This document shows, piece after piece, positions 35,335-46,748 of a stretch of DNA of 64,000 nt. The position numbers and the translations under genes are program-made. Origin of the DNA: Anodontia alba (taxonomy: Eukaryota > Mollusca > Bivalvia > Lucinida > Lucinidae); contig OZ024823.1 in assembly GCA_964016985.1 (NCBI GenBank), positions 37,987,687-38,051,686 of the forward strand, given 5' to 3'. Position 1 is the first letter of the stretch, and every line of letters starts with the position of its first letter. A model generated the notes under the pieces. The model was not told the origin of the DNA. It was given only the letters and a program-made list of their open reading frames with translations, and made no database searches.

Positions 35335-37042
35335 ATAGTCCTATAAAATTGCATGAAGATACCCCTAATGGTTACTGACTTATGTAGTGTACAAGAATTC
35401 CTGAAAAAAAAAAATCAAAGGGGCATAACTTGGAAAAACAAAGAAAGGGGGAACAATCATTCTTGTGCTCGACACATCCTCCTGACCTAAAACATACTCC
35501 TATAAAATTGCATGAAGATATTCTGAGCTGTTACTGAATTATGGAGCATACAAGAAATTTTGAAAAAATAAATCAAAGGGGCAGAGCTTGGAAAATTAGA
35601 AAGGCCGAACAATCATTCTTGTGCTTGACACGTCATCCTGACCTAATACATATTCCTATAAAATTGTATGAAGATATTCTGAACTTACTGAATTATGGAG
35701 CTTATAAGAATAGTTGGAAAAATTAATCAAAGGGGCATAACTTGGAAACTAAGACAGGGGGAACAATCATTCTTGCGCACTACACATTGTTGTGACCTAA
35801 TACATATTCCTATAAAGTTGCATGAAGATATCCCTAATGGTTACCTAGTTATGTCATGTACAAGAATTCTAAAAAAAAGTAATCAAAGGGGCATAACATG
35901 GAAACTAAGAAAGGGGGAACAATCATCCTTGAGCATGACACATGATCCTGACCTAATACATATCCTGTAAAATTGCATGATGATATTCTGAACTGTTGCT
36001 GAATTATCAAGCATACAAGAATGTTTGGAAAAATTAATCAAAGGGGCATAACTTGAAAAATAAGAAAGTGGGAACAACACATGGTGGTAGCCTAATACAT
36101 ATTCCTATTAAGTTGTTTGAAGATATCCCTAAAAATAACTGAGTTATGGTGCATACAAGTATGTTTTGAAAAAAAATAATCAAAGGGGTAAAACTTGGGA
36201 AATAAGAAAGGGGGAACAATCATTCTTGTGCTAGACACATCGTCCTAACCTAATACATATTCCTATAAAGTTTAATGAAGATATCCCTAATGGTTACTGA
36301 GTTATGGGGCATACAAGAATGTCTGGAAAAAAATAATCAAAGGGTCATAACTTAGAAACTAAGATAGGTGGAACAATCATTCCTGTGCGCGACATGTTGT
36401 CCTGACCTAATACATATTCCTATAAAATTGCATGAAGATATTCTGAGCTGTTATAGAATTATGGAGCATACAAGAAATTTGGAAAAATTAAATAAAGGGA
36501 TATAACTAGTAAAATTAGAAAGGGGAAACAATCATTCTTGTGCGTGACACATTGTCCTGACCTAATACATATTCCTATAAAATTGCATGAAGATATTCTG
36601 AACTTACTGAATTATGGAATGTACATGAAAAGTTGAAAAAGTTAATCAAAGGGGCATAACTTGGAAACTAAGAAAGGGGGAAACAATCATTCTTGTGCGT
36701 GACACATTGTCCTGACCTAATACATATTCCTATAAAATTGCATGAAGATATTCTGAACTTACTGAATTATGGAATGTACATGAAAAGTTGAAAAAGTTAA
36801 TCAAAGGGGCATAACTTGGAAACTAAGAAAGGGGGAAACAATCATTCTTGTGCACGACACATCATTGTGACCTAATACCTATTCCTATAAAGTTGCATGA
36901 AGATATCCCTAATGGATACAGAGTTATATCGCGTACAAGAATTCTGAAAAAATAATCAAAGAGACATAACTTGGAAACCAAGAAAGGGGGAACAATTATT
37001 CTTGTGCATGACACATCGTCCTGACCTAAGACATATTCCTAT

Positions 37043-37290
37043 TTTATTTTATTTTTGTTTTTTTGATTTGGGTTTTACGGCCCTTTCAAGAATATTTCAC
37101 TTATATCCAGTCAATAATTGTTCATCAAAGGTGTGCGAAAACCGGAGAATCTGGAGAAAAACCACCTGACCATCCGTAAACCACGTGACACGAGCGAGGC
37201 TCGAACCACAGCGGTGAGAAACCTAATAGATTAAGCGTCAACTCTCCTATCCACTAGGCGGGGGGGAGGTGGGGAAGAGGGGGATGCAAT
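37043..37290 (-). mobile_element. SINE-2 copy, U5, shortest poly-G
   Basis: Orthologous copy with repeats at 37031-37042 and 37291-37302. The G tract next to the tRNA-like head is contracted to a handful of bases. Confidence 0.82.
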
Positions 37291-37416
37291 ACATATTCCT
37301 ATCACATGATCACACGAAGATATTCTGTAATATTACTGAATTATGGAGCGTACAAGAATGTTTGGAAAAATCAATCAAAGGGGCAAAACTTGGAAACAAA
37401 GAAAGAGGAAACAATC

Positions 37417-38188
37417 AACCTGACCTAGAAATCATCAAGACAAACATTTTGAGCAAAATTCATGATTATTGCTTGAAAAATGTGACCGCTAGAGTGTTAA
37501 CAAGGTTTTCTGCTGATTTGGCCCAGTGACCTAGTTTTTGAGTCCAAGTGACCCAGTTTCGAACTTGACCTAGAAATCATCAAGACAAACATTTTGAGCA
37601 AGATTCATGATGATCGCTTAAAAAATGTAACCGCTAGAGTGTTAACAAGGTTTTCTGCTGATTTGGCCCAGTGACCTAGTTTTTGACCCCAAGTAACCCA
37701 GTTTCGAACTTGACCTAGAACTCATCAAGGCAAACATATTGAGCAAGATTCATGATGATTGCTTCAAAAATGTGACCGCTAGTGTGTTAACAAGGTTTTC
37801 TGCTGATCTGGCCCTGTGACCTAGTTTTTGACCCCAAGTGACCCAGTTCGAACTTGACCTAGATTTAATAGAGGCAAACATTTTGAGCAAGTTTCATCAA
37901 GATTGGGTCAAAACTGTGACCTCTAGAGTGTTAACAAGTTTTTCCTTTGATTTGACCTGGTGACCTGGTTTTTGATCCCAAATAACCCAGTATCAAACCT
38001 GACCTAGATTTCATAGAGGCAAACTTTTTTAGCAAGTTTCATCAAGATTGTGTCAAAACTGTGACCTCTAGAGTGTTAACAAACTAATTGTTCATGACGG
38101 ACGACGGATGACGGACACCAGACGACGGACGACGATGGACAGAGGGTGATGACAATAGCTCACCCTGAGCTTTTGCTCAGGTGAGCTA
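37417..38188 (+). mobile_element. Family F element, U5
   Basis: Same truncated structure. The 3' hairpin ends at 38188. Confidence 0.72.
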
Positions 38189-39692
38189 ACAAAAAGTTCT
38201 AAGAGAAGTTGATTTCATAAAGTATACGCTCCTAACTATAACTGACTAGGTGCAGTTGTTGTAATAACCCTACCATTTTGTCGAAAGTATTTTTTTCAAC
38301 ACTGAAATCCCACATGCACATCTTTACTATGTCTGTGATACATAGGAGGTTTTAGGGATTCTTATTATGACATCAAACTTGCAAATGTGCACCTAACTGA
38401 AATATTTTTCTTATTTTTCTGAGAAAACAGGTTTTGACATTTTATCCAAATTGTTGCCATTTGAGACAATTTGCATAAAATATCAAACCCTATTTTCTTG
38501 GAAAGATAAGAAAATATTTCAATATGTCATCTGCTGAAAATTTTACCCAAAGTGCTAAGGTTAAGCATGACATGTGAGAACATGGGATAGGGCTGCAGGA
38601 AGTATAATTCCGGTACTATGGGCTGGCTGAGTTTGTTTGCTACTCAAGTCAAAATATGAGACTTGTAGGCATAAAATTAAGGTCACTGACTGTGTGCAAG
38701 AGCTTAACAGAATGACTTTGTATGTTCTGACAGTATTCTTTTGGAAAAATTTATTATGGAAGGTTTAGTAAGATGCTAAATCAGGTATACAGAAAACTGT
38801 TTTGTGTTAATGATGATCGGGTGAGCAGCCCCAAAAGAAAGCACCAAATACATTTTGTTATGTTCTTACTAACTGAAGTGAATAATTCCTCCTATTCTTT
38901 TGGCATGTATAAAATGGAGAGTAATACAATCATATTGGTCCTGGTCAGATTGTAAGAACCATTTGAGCCTGCACATGATGAATCCTACAATAAGGTGCGA
39001 CCAGCAAAGATTCAGATCAGCCTGTGCATCTGTGCAGTCTGATCAGATTCTTACCTGGTCGCATGTGCCTTCTACAGCCTCTGGGTTATCCAGAGGGATA
39101 AAAGAGAAGCCTTACCATATTGGGTGATGTCAGGGATCAATTTTAGCACTTGCTAACTTGCTAAATGCTGGTTAATTTCCTCAAAAAGCAAGCTGCAATT
39201 TTTATCACTTGCTAATTCTAGCAAGTTGGAAAGATTCTCTTTAATTGGTGGAACCTGAGGCACTGAGGCTGAAGTTTTGCAATTTCTTCTCCAAAAGCAA
39301 TGACAATATTTTTCTTATTTTTCCCAGAAAACAGGTTTTGACATAACATGCAAATTGTCTCCATTGGAGACAATTTGCATGTGATGTCAAAACCTGTTTT
39401 CTGGGAAAAATAAGAAAAATATTTTAAAATGTCTGCTGAAATTTTTACCCAGAGTGCTAAGGTTTAAAGCCACATTTAACAGTGTTTATATGAAAAAGCA
39501 AGTTGGCTGAAAGGTTTAGCAAGTAAAAAATAATGCCACTTGCTAATTTTAGCAAGCTGTCAAAAAAGTTAAATTTGAACCCTGGATGTACAGGCTGATC
39601 TTAGTCTTTGCTAGTCACACAGATCTTATTGTAGGTTTTGTCATGCACTTAAGCTCATTTTCATGATTACAATGAGCTATGGTATAGCTTAC

Positions 39693-39794
39693 CTTTAAGT
39701 CTTGATGATGTGTCTGATAAGTCTTGTAATGATACTGACTCATATTTCTGATCTTTCCCGGTTGACTCTTGATCAGCATCAGTATTCGTGTTTA
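39693..39794 (-). CDS. Candidate exon A5
   Basis: Duplicate of exon A in U5, the first A copy in transcription order. One replacement: the second codon of the frame is ACG (Thr) instead of ATG (Met). An exon-internal ATG is therefore not conserved, which argues against it being a translation start. Confidence 0.57.
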
Positions 39795-40129
39795 CTGAAA
39801 TTAATGAAGAAACAAGAAATGTCAATAAGCAGCGCTTATTAGATACCCACGATGATGTATTAGATACCCAATACCCATGCTAGGAATAAAACGTAAATAA
39901 AACATTCCTTAAATTATTTAGCAAGAAAAGACGTAATGGATGGGTGGAAAAACGAAAAGATTCCTTAAATTATTTAGAAAGACAAGAAGCAGAAATCAAA
40001 ATGCCTTTTCAAGAACAAGACAAGTGGACATGGCCAATCCCCCCGCCAATAAATACTTTTCACATGAACCTGGCACAAAAGTGCAATTAAGGTGAAATGT
40101 AAAAAGGCAAATCCCAGCTGAGAACAAAC

Positions 40130-40204
40130 CTTCAAAATTAATGTGTTGTAATTCTGTATGTATGCCAGGCAGTGTTACTGCAGTTCTTGTAAACTGGTTT
40201 GCAT
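40130..40204 (-). CDS. Candidate exon B5
   Basis: Duplicate of exon B in U5, LPGI variant like U1. First B copy in transcription order, about 6.4 kb downstream of the exon at 46653-46707. Confidence 0.42.
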
Positions 40205-40980
40205 CTTGGTGGCAAGAGTAAGAAGATCCAAACATTATGAAAATAATAAAGAGATATTATTTGGCTGAGGTTGGGTGCAGGTCTGGACCAATGGGCGGTA
40301 CGGGGAGAGAAGGACTGAACGATGCATTTCCTTTTAATGTCCTTTATCACTGAGTATATTATTTGAACTGAATACCTTGAACAATTCTTGTTTCATATAT
40401 ATGGCAAACAGACTTAAAGTGTAAAAGGGGGATAACAGCAAAATGAGGCAAGACAGAGTTATGGTACAATGTCACTGCACTTCCACTGAATGTCCTCTAA
40501 CTGTATGCATTTTGAATTCCCATCAGCACTACTGGAGTTTTGTCCTTTATCATATTATGAAAGTTCAACAAAATCCCTTGAATAGTTTTTGGGTTATGCC
40601 CAGGACAAGACAATTTAACAAAGGGAAATAATTCAAAAAGTAAGAGAGGCAGAGTTATGGTTCTTTTACACTGCACTTCCTCATTAGTCCTCATCAGTTG
40701 CTGTAAAATGGCCCTGCCTTTTTGTCAAAAAGAAATTTTTCCCCAAAACCACTATAGTTCTATCATTGTACACCCGTTTGCTATTATATGTGATATGTTC
40801 TCCTCTTAATACACATTTCGATAATTCCTATAAAATTGTATGAAAGTATACACACTAGTTACTGTGTTATGGCGCATACAAGAATGTTTTGAAAAAATCA
40901 AAGGGACATAACTTGGAAACTAAGAATGCGGGAGCAATCATTCTTGTATGCGACACGTCGTCCTGACTTTATGCATATTG

Positions 40981-41124
40981 TTTGTTTGTTTTGAGATTTT
41001 ACGGCCCAGTCAACCCAATGGGGTCATGTCAAGTGCGGTCAGTTTACCTAACCACATGTTTACTGGGCAGGCTTAGTCCTCTAAGCAGTCAACCAATATT
41101 GTGAACATTCTTTCGCCAGAAAGA
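40981..41124 (-). mobile_element. 5'-truncated SINE-1, U5
   Basis: Orthologous copy. The left duplication has one substitution (ctttatgcatattg), the right copy is at 41125-41138. It keeps the longer accacatgttt form like U2. Confidence 0.82.
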
Positions 41125-41228
41125 CCTTATGCATATTGCTATAAATTTGCATGAAGATATCCTGAACGGTAATTGAATTAAAGAGCGTACAAGAATATTT
41201 ACCAACATATGAACGGACTGACAGATGG

Positions 41229-41290
41229 ACAGCTGGACAGACCAGGCCATGCTACAATATGTCCACCATTTAAAAATGGGCATATATAGT
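41229..41290. repeat. 3' end of the 155-bp repeat family, with hairpin
   Basis: A gacagatggacagctggacagac tract followed by tatgtccaccattt-aa-aaatgggcatata, whose CCATTT/AAATGG arms pair. This is the same layout (core repeats, tetranucleotide tract, hairpin) as families A-G. The satellite is therefore probably the expanded core of such an element. Confidence 0.6.
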
Positions 41291-41816
41291 TATAAAGTGT
41301 CATCAATATTTTCCAGTTGGTTATCAATTTAGGCATGCACAAGCTTTGTATATACAAAATTAGCATACAAAACAATCAAAGGGACATAACTCTGAAAGAA
41401 ACTAATTGAAAGCAACCATTATTACACAAAACATGTGGTCTACAATATGTCCACCATTTAAAAATGGGCATATATAGTTATAAAGTGTCATCAATATTTT
41501 CCAGTTGGTTATCAATTTAGGCATGCACAAGCTTTGTATATACAAAATTAGCATACAAAACAATCAAAGGGACATAACTCTGAAAGAAACTAATTGAAAG
41601 CAACCATTATTACACAAAACATGTGGTCTACAATATGTCCACCATTTAAAAATGGGCATATATAGTTATAAAGTGTCATCAATATTTTCCAGTTGGTTAT
41701 CAATTTAGGCATGCACAAGCTTTGTATATACAAAATTAGCATACAAAACAATCAAAGGGACATAACTCTGAAAGAAACTAATTGAAAGCAACCATTATTA
41801 CACAAAACATGTGGTC
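41253..41816. repeat. 188-bp perfect tandem triplication at the U5/U6 seam
   Basis: Three consecutive copies starting tacaatatgtccacc and ending acatgtggtc (41253-41440, 41441-41628, 41629-41816). I see no difference between them. They span the unit seam and include the terminal-hairpin remnant. Confidence 0.93.
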
Positions 41817-42211
41817 CTGACCTAATACACATTCCTATAAAGTTGCATGAACATATTCCTAACAGTAACTGAGTTATGGTGCATACAAAAATGTTTGAAA
41901 AAAAAAAAACAACAAAAAGGACATAACTTGGAAACAAAGAAAGGGAGAACAATCAATCTTATGCTTGACATGTTGTCCTGACATAATACATATTCTTATA
42001 AAGTTGCATGATGATATCCATAAGGTTACAGAGATATGCCTTGTATAAGAATTCTGTTAAAATTATCAAAGGGGCATAACTTGGGACTTAAGAAAGGTGG
42101 AACAATCATTCTTTTGCAAGACACATTATCTCGACCCAATACATATTCCTATAAAATTGCAAGAAGATATTCTGAACAGTGACTGAATTATGGAGCGTAC
42201 AAGAATGTTTG

Positions 42212-42517
42212 TTTGTTTGTGTTGAGGTTTTACCGCCCAGTCAACCCAATGGGATCATGTCGAGCGCGGTCAGTTTATCTAACCACACGTTTACTGGGCA
42301 GGCTTAGTCCTCTAAGTGGTTAACCAATATTGTGCATATTCTTTCGCCAGAAACTGACAACTGCCCTTCTTGAATCAGCGGAAGGGAGAGAATGACTGTA
42401 GAAAATATTTCATAATCAATCTCCACGAAACAATGTTGCCGACCTTGGCGGGGTTCGAACCCACGACCTTCTGGTCTCCAGTCGGATGCGCATCCAACTG
42501 AGCCACTGAGGCCGGTT
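42212..42517 (-). mobile_element. SINE-1 copy in U6
   Basis: Same site as in U1-U5 (duplications 42197-42211 and 42518-42532), so the insertion predates the split between U6 and the others. More substitutions than the other copies. Confidence 0.87.
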
Positions 42518-42940
42518 GTACAAGAATGTTTGGTTAAATTAATCAAAAAGGCATAACTTGGAAACTAAGAAAGGGGGAACAATAATTCTTGTGCACAACA
42601 CATTGTCATAACCTAATAGTTACATATTCCTATAAGGTTGCATGAAGATATCCCTAGCGGTTACTGAGTTATGGCGCATACAAGAATGTTTGGAAAAAAT
42701 TAACCAAAGTGGCATGATTTGGAAACTAAGAAAGAGAAAACAATCACTCTTATGCACAATATGTCGTCCTGACCTAATACATATTCCTATAAAACTGCAT
42801 GAAGATATTCTGAACTGTTACTGAAAAATGGAGTGTACAAGAATGTTTGGAAAAATTAATCAAAGAGGAATATTTTGGAAAATAAGAAAAAAGGAAACAA
42901 TCATTCTTATGCAAGATACATCATCATGACCTAATACATA

Positions 42941-43433
42941 CAGTCAGGGATCAAAAAAAATTTCACAGAGTCAAAAATCCCATAGAGTTCAATGCATTTT
43001 CATATTTACAAAAAATCAATTATAATAAAAATAATTGTTTATATCTTTATAACATTCACATCATTTTAAAGCTGTACGATTTATGTAATATTCATCGTGA
43101 TTCTCATTGGATTTTCTCTATACAAACTTGAGAGACTAAGAATTAAATTTTATGTAAGACATTTTGGGCAGTTTTTGAGCGATGTCAACATTGACGTCAA
43201 TGGAAATCTGTCATTTTAAAAATTTTCCTCTTAATTTAAATTGTTGTACCTGAGAAGACAGATATCTGAGATTTATCAAAGTTATGTATTTTCGACATGC
43301 ATCATTTACCTTTCCAATCATTACAGTACATCAGTATTTAAAATGTTACACAATGATAAGTGTCTTGTAGACATTAAAATGCATTAAAGTCTATGAGAAA
43401 ATATTTTTGTGGAATTACTTTTGGCCTCTGACT
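42941..43433. mobile_element. Long-TIR element, U6, without the nested MITE
   Basis: A 493-bp copy that keeps the unfilled TTAA (43231-43234) where U1-U5 hold the 237-bp MITE. It defines the boundaries of that MITE directly. Confidence 0.75.
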
Positions 43434-44999
43434 ATAGTCCTATAAAATTGCATGAAGATACCCCTAATGGTTACTGACTTATGTAGTGTACAAGAATTCC
43501 TGAAAAAAAAAAATCAAAGGGGCATAACTTGGAAAAACAAAGAAAGGGGGAACAATCATTCTTGTGCTCGACACATCCTCCTGACCTAAACCATACTCCT
43601 ATAAAATTGCATGAAGATATTCTGAGCTGTTACTGAATTATGGAGCACACAAGAAATTTTGAAAAATTAATCAAAGGGGCATAGCTTGGAAAATTAGAAA
43701 GGCCGAACAATCATTCTTGTACTTGACATGTCATCCTGACCTAATACATATTCCTATAAAATTGTATGAAGATATTCTGAACTTACTGAATTATGGAGCT
43801 TATGAGAATAGTTGGAAAAATTAATCAAAGGGGCATAACTTGGAAACTAAGAAAGGAGGAACAATCATTCTTGTGCACTACACATCGTTGTGACCTAATA
43901 CATATTCCTATAAAGTTGCATGAAGATATCCCTAATGGTTACCTAGTTATGTTGTGTACAAGAATTCTAAAAAAAGTAATCAAAGGGGCATAACCTGGAA
44001 ACTAAGAAAGGGGGAACAATCATCCTTGAGCATGACACATGGTCCTGACCTAATACATATCCTATAAAATTGTATGATGATATTCTGAACTGTTGCTGAA
44101 TTATCGAGCATACAAGAATGTTTGGAAAAATTAATCAAAGGGGCATAACTTGAAAAATAAGAAAGTGGAAACAACACATGGTCGTAGCCGAATACATATT
44201 CCTATTAAGTTGTATGAAGATATCCCTAAAGATAACTGAGTTATGGTGCATACAAGAATGTCTTGAAAAAAAATAATCAAAGGGGCAAAACTTGGGAAAT
44301 AAGAAAGGGGGAACAATCATTCTTGTGCTAGACACATCGTCCTAACCTAATACATGTACATATTCCTATAAAGTTGAATGAAGATATCCCTAATGGTTAC
44401 TGAGTTATGGGGCATACAAGAATGTCTGGAAAAAAATAATCAAAGGGTCATAACTTGGAAACTAAGAAAGGCGGAACAATCATTCCTGTGCGCGACATGT
44501 TGTCCTGACCTAATATATATACCTATAAAATTGCATGAAGATATTCTGAGCTGTTATAGAATTATGGAGCATACAAGAAATTTGGAAAAATTAATCAAAG
44601 GGGTATAACTAGGAAAATTAGAAAGAGGAAACAATCATTCTTGTGCGTGACACATTGTCCTGACCTAATACATATTCCTATAAAATTGCATGAAGATATT
44701 CTGAACTTACTGAATTATGGAATGTACATGAAAAGTTGAAAAAGTTAATCAAAGAGGCATAACTTGGAAACTAAGAAAGGGGGAACAATTATTCTTGTGC
44801 ACGACACATCATTGTGACCTAATACCTATTCCTATAAAGTTGCATGAAGATATCCCTAATGGATACAGAGTTATATCGCGTACAAGAATTCTGAAAAAAT
44901 AATCAAAGAGACATAACTTGGAAACCAAGAAAGGGGGAACAATTATTCTTGTGCATGACACATAGTCCTGACCTAAGACATATTCATATTTTATTTTTT

Positions 45000-45252
45000 T
45001 TTTGTTTTTTTTTGATTTGGGTTTTATGGCCCTTTCAAGAATATTTCACTTATATCCAGTCAATAATTGTTCATCAAAGGTGTGTGAAAACCAGAGAACC
45101 TGGAGAAAAACCACCTGACCATCCGTAAACCACTTGACATGAGCGAGGCTTGAACCACAGCGGTGAGAAACCTAATGGATTAAGAGTCAGCTCTCCTATC
45201 CACTAGTGGGGGGGGGGGGGGGGGGGGGGGCGGGGGAAGAGGGGGTTGCAAT
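45000..45252 (-). mobile_element. SINE-2 copy, U6
   Basis: Orthologous copy with a slightly diverged left duplication (acatattcatat, 44988-44999) and right copy at 45253-45264. It has a long G tract with one C (about 45206-45236). The A-box region is truncated by the G expansion. Confidence 0.78.
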
Positions 45253-45804
45253 ACATATTCCTATCACAGGATCACACGATGATATTCTGTAATATTACTG
45301 AATTATGAAGTGTACAAGAATGCTTGGAAAAATCAATCATAGGGGCAAAACTTGGAAACAAAGAAAGGGGAAACAATCATTCTTGTGCAAGACACATTGT
45401 TGCAACCTAATACATATTCCTATAAAGCTGCATGAAGATATCTCTAATGACCATTGAGTTATGGTTCATACAAGAATGTTTGGAAAAACTTAATCAAAGG
45501 GGCAAAACTTCGAAACTAAGAAAGGGGGAACAGTCATTCTTGTGCTGGACACGTCGTCCCGACCTAATACATATTAGTATAAAATTGCGTGAAGATATTC
45601 TGATCTGTCACTGAATTATGAAGTGTACAAGAATGTTTGGAAAAATTAATCAAATGGGCATAACTTGGAAAATAAGAAAGGGGGAACAATCATTCCTGTG
45701 CATGACTCATCGTTGTGACCTAATACATATTCCTATAAAGTTGCATGATGATATCCCTAACAGTTACTGGGCATACAAGAATGTTTGGAAAATAAAAAGG
45801 TTAA

Positions 45805-46072
45805 ACTATAATACCCCGCCATTCTGGCAGATAACTCTGTTAAAATTTGACGAAATTCACCCATTAAAAATCCCAAACCAGATCTCCAAAATATCAATGC
45901 ACATACCAAGTTTGGTGAAAATCCGTTGACGTTTACTCAATTTATCATCCGGAAACGAAAAACGGACAGACGGACTGATGGATGGACGGACTTAGACTGA
46001 CGGACGGACAGACACACCACCGTCCAACCTGAAACCAAAATACCCTGCCACTAATATGTGGCGGGGTATAAA
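45805..46072 (+). mobile_element. Family G hairpin element, single-core form
   Basis: Nested in a 155-bp monomer. 5' side: ATACCCCGCC (45811-45820). Then one core of about 130 bp, a GGACGGACagac microsatellite (about 45960-46012), and a 3' hairpin at 46040-46069 with arms ATACCCTGCCAC and GTGGCGGGGTAT around TAATAT. The 5' ATACCCCGCCA is the inverted repeat of the 3' arm TGGCGGGGTAT. It is a compact version of the families in 50767-64000. Confidence 0.72.
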
Positions 46073-46198
46073 AATTAATCAAAGTGGCATAACTTGGAAA
46101 CTAAGAAGGGGGGAACAATCATTCTTGTGTGCAACATGTGTACATATTCCTATAAAATTGCATGAAGATATCCTGAAAGGTTACTGAGTGATGGAGCA

Positions 46199-46265
46199 TA
46201 CAAGAATGTTGATAGACAGACAGACAGCGCAATGCCATAATACGACCAGTTTTTTAAAAACAGGC
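46199..46265. repeat. Second 3' end of the 155-bp family
   Basis: The last satellite monomer ends at gaatgttgatagacagacagacag, followed by taatacgaccagttttttaaaaacaggc. This is a weak hairpin resembling the family A terminus. It marks the right end of U6. Confidence 0.55.
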
Positions 46266-46267
46266 CT

Positions 46268-46345
46268 TTAAAAATATTCTCCCTCTACCCTTACCTGCTG
46301 CAAGGATAGCAGGCATTGCCCAACTGTAAGCTAATATCAGTTGGC
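46268..46345 (-). mobile_element. Fragment of the U1-type SINE-like element
   Basis: Matches the interior of the 305-601 element (ctctacccttacc, gcaaggatagcaggc, ttgcccaactgtaagc, aatatcagttgg) with several substitutions. No target duplication is visible, so it is a truncated older copy. Confidence 0.7.
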
Positions 46346-46652
46346 TGCGTCTGTGACATCCCTGTGCAAGTTTTTTTCCAAGTATCATCACTGTAGCCTC
46401 TACAGTTCTTGGGAAATGAAACTGAACACTAGGGTCGTAGTTAGGGTTGCTGCAAATGTCGACAGATTGACAGATACACAGATGGATGGATGGAAAACCA
46501 GATCCTTATATCACAAAAATAAAATCTGCACTCCGATGAAGTATGGGGGAGAGTTTTGATGGCAACTACATGACACTTGACACCATTAACAGATGGATTT
46601 GAACTAAATTTCAGAGGGTTATGGTCTTCATCTTTAACAGGAGTATTCTTAC

Positions 46653-46707
46653 CAGTTTCAGAAAGTAATGGCTTGCCTTCAGGTTCGTCTGACGGAGGTC
46701 TTGGTTC
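46653..46707 (-). CDS. Candidate upstream exon of the same host gene
   Basis: Minus-strand exon of 55 nt. Acceptor tcatttgtacag|GAACC, donor GAAACTG|GTAAGA, both good. The likely frame reads EPRPPSDEPEGKPLLSET and leaves one G, so the downstream border is phase 1 and fits exons A and B. EGKPLL matches the acidic-dileucine pattern [DE]xxxL[LI], which in membrane proteins directs endocytic or lysosomal sorting. The frame stays open past the donor for about 23 codons to a weak alternative phase-1 donor (GTGTCA, exon end 46584), so a longer exon is possible. Not part of the tandem units. Protein not recognised. Confidence 0.52.
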
Positions 46708-46748
46708 CTGTACAAATGACAATATGAAATGTGTTATGATAAAATCAC

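Larger units (their letters stand above)
33371..41333. repeat. Tandem segmental unit U5 (7963 bp)
   Basis: Fifth copy. It has its own extra 155-bp monomer near 36697-36852, in a different register from the one in U4. Near 39840 it shares with U1, and not with U2-U4, an extra stretch of about 30 bp. Its right end (41200-41300) keeps a longer hairpin end than U1-U4. Confidence 0.95.
41334..46265. repeat. Diverged partial unit U6
   Basis: Sixth, partial copy. It aligns with U1-U5 from the seam to about 45370 and then departs: where U1-U5 switch abruptly from satellite to the family F core repeats, U6 continues with ordinary 155-bp monomers to a hairpin end near 46260. It lacks the TTAA MITE present in U1-U5 and has more point differences than the others show among themselves. 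This makes it the outgroup copy. Confidence 0.85.
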
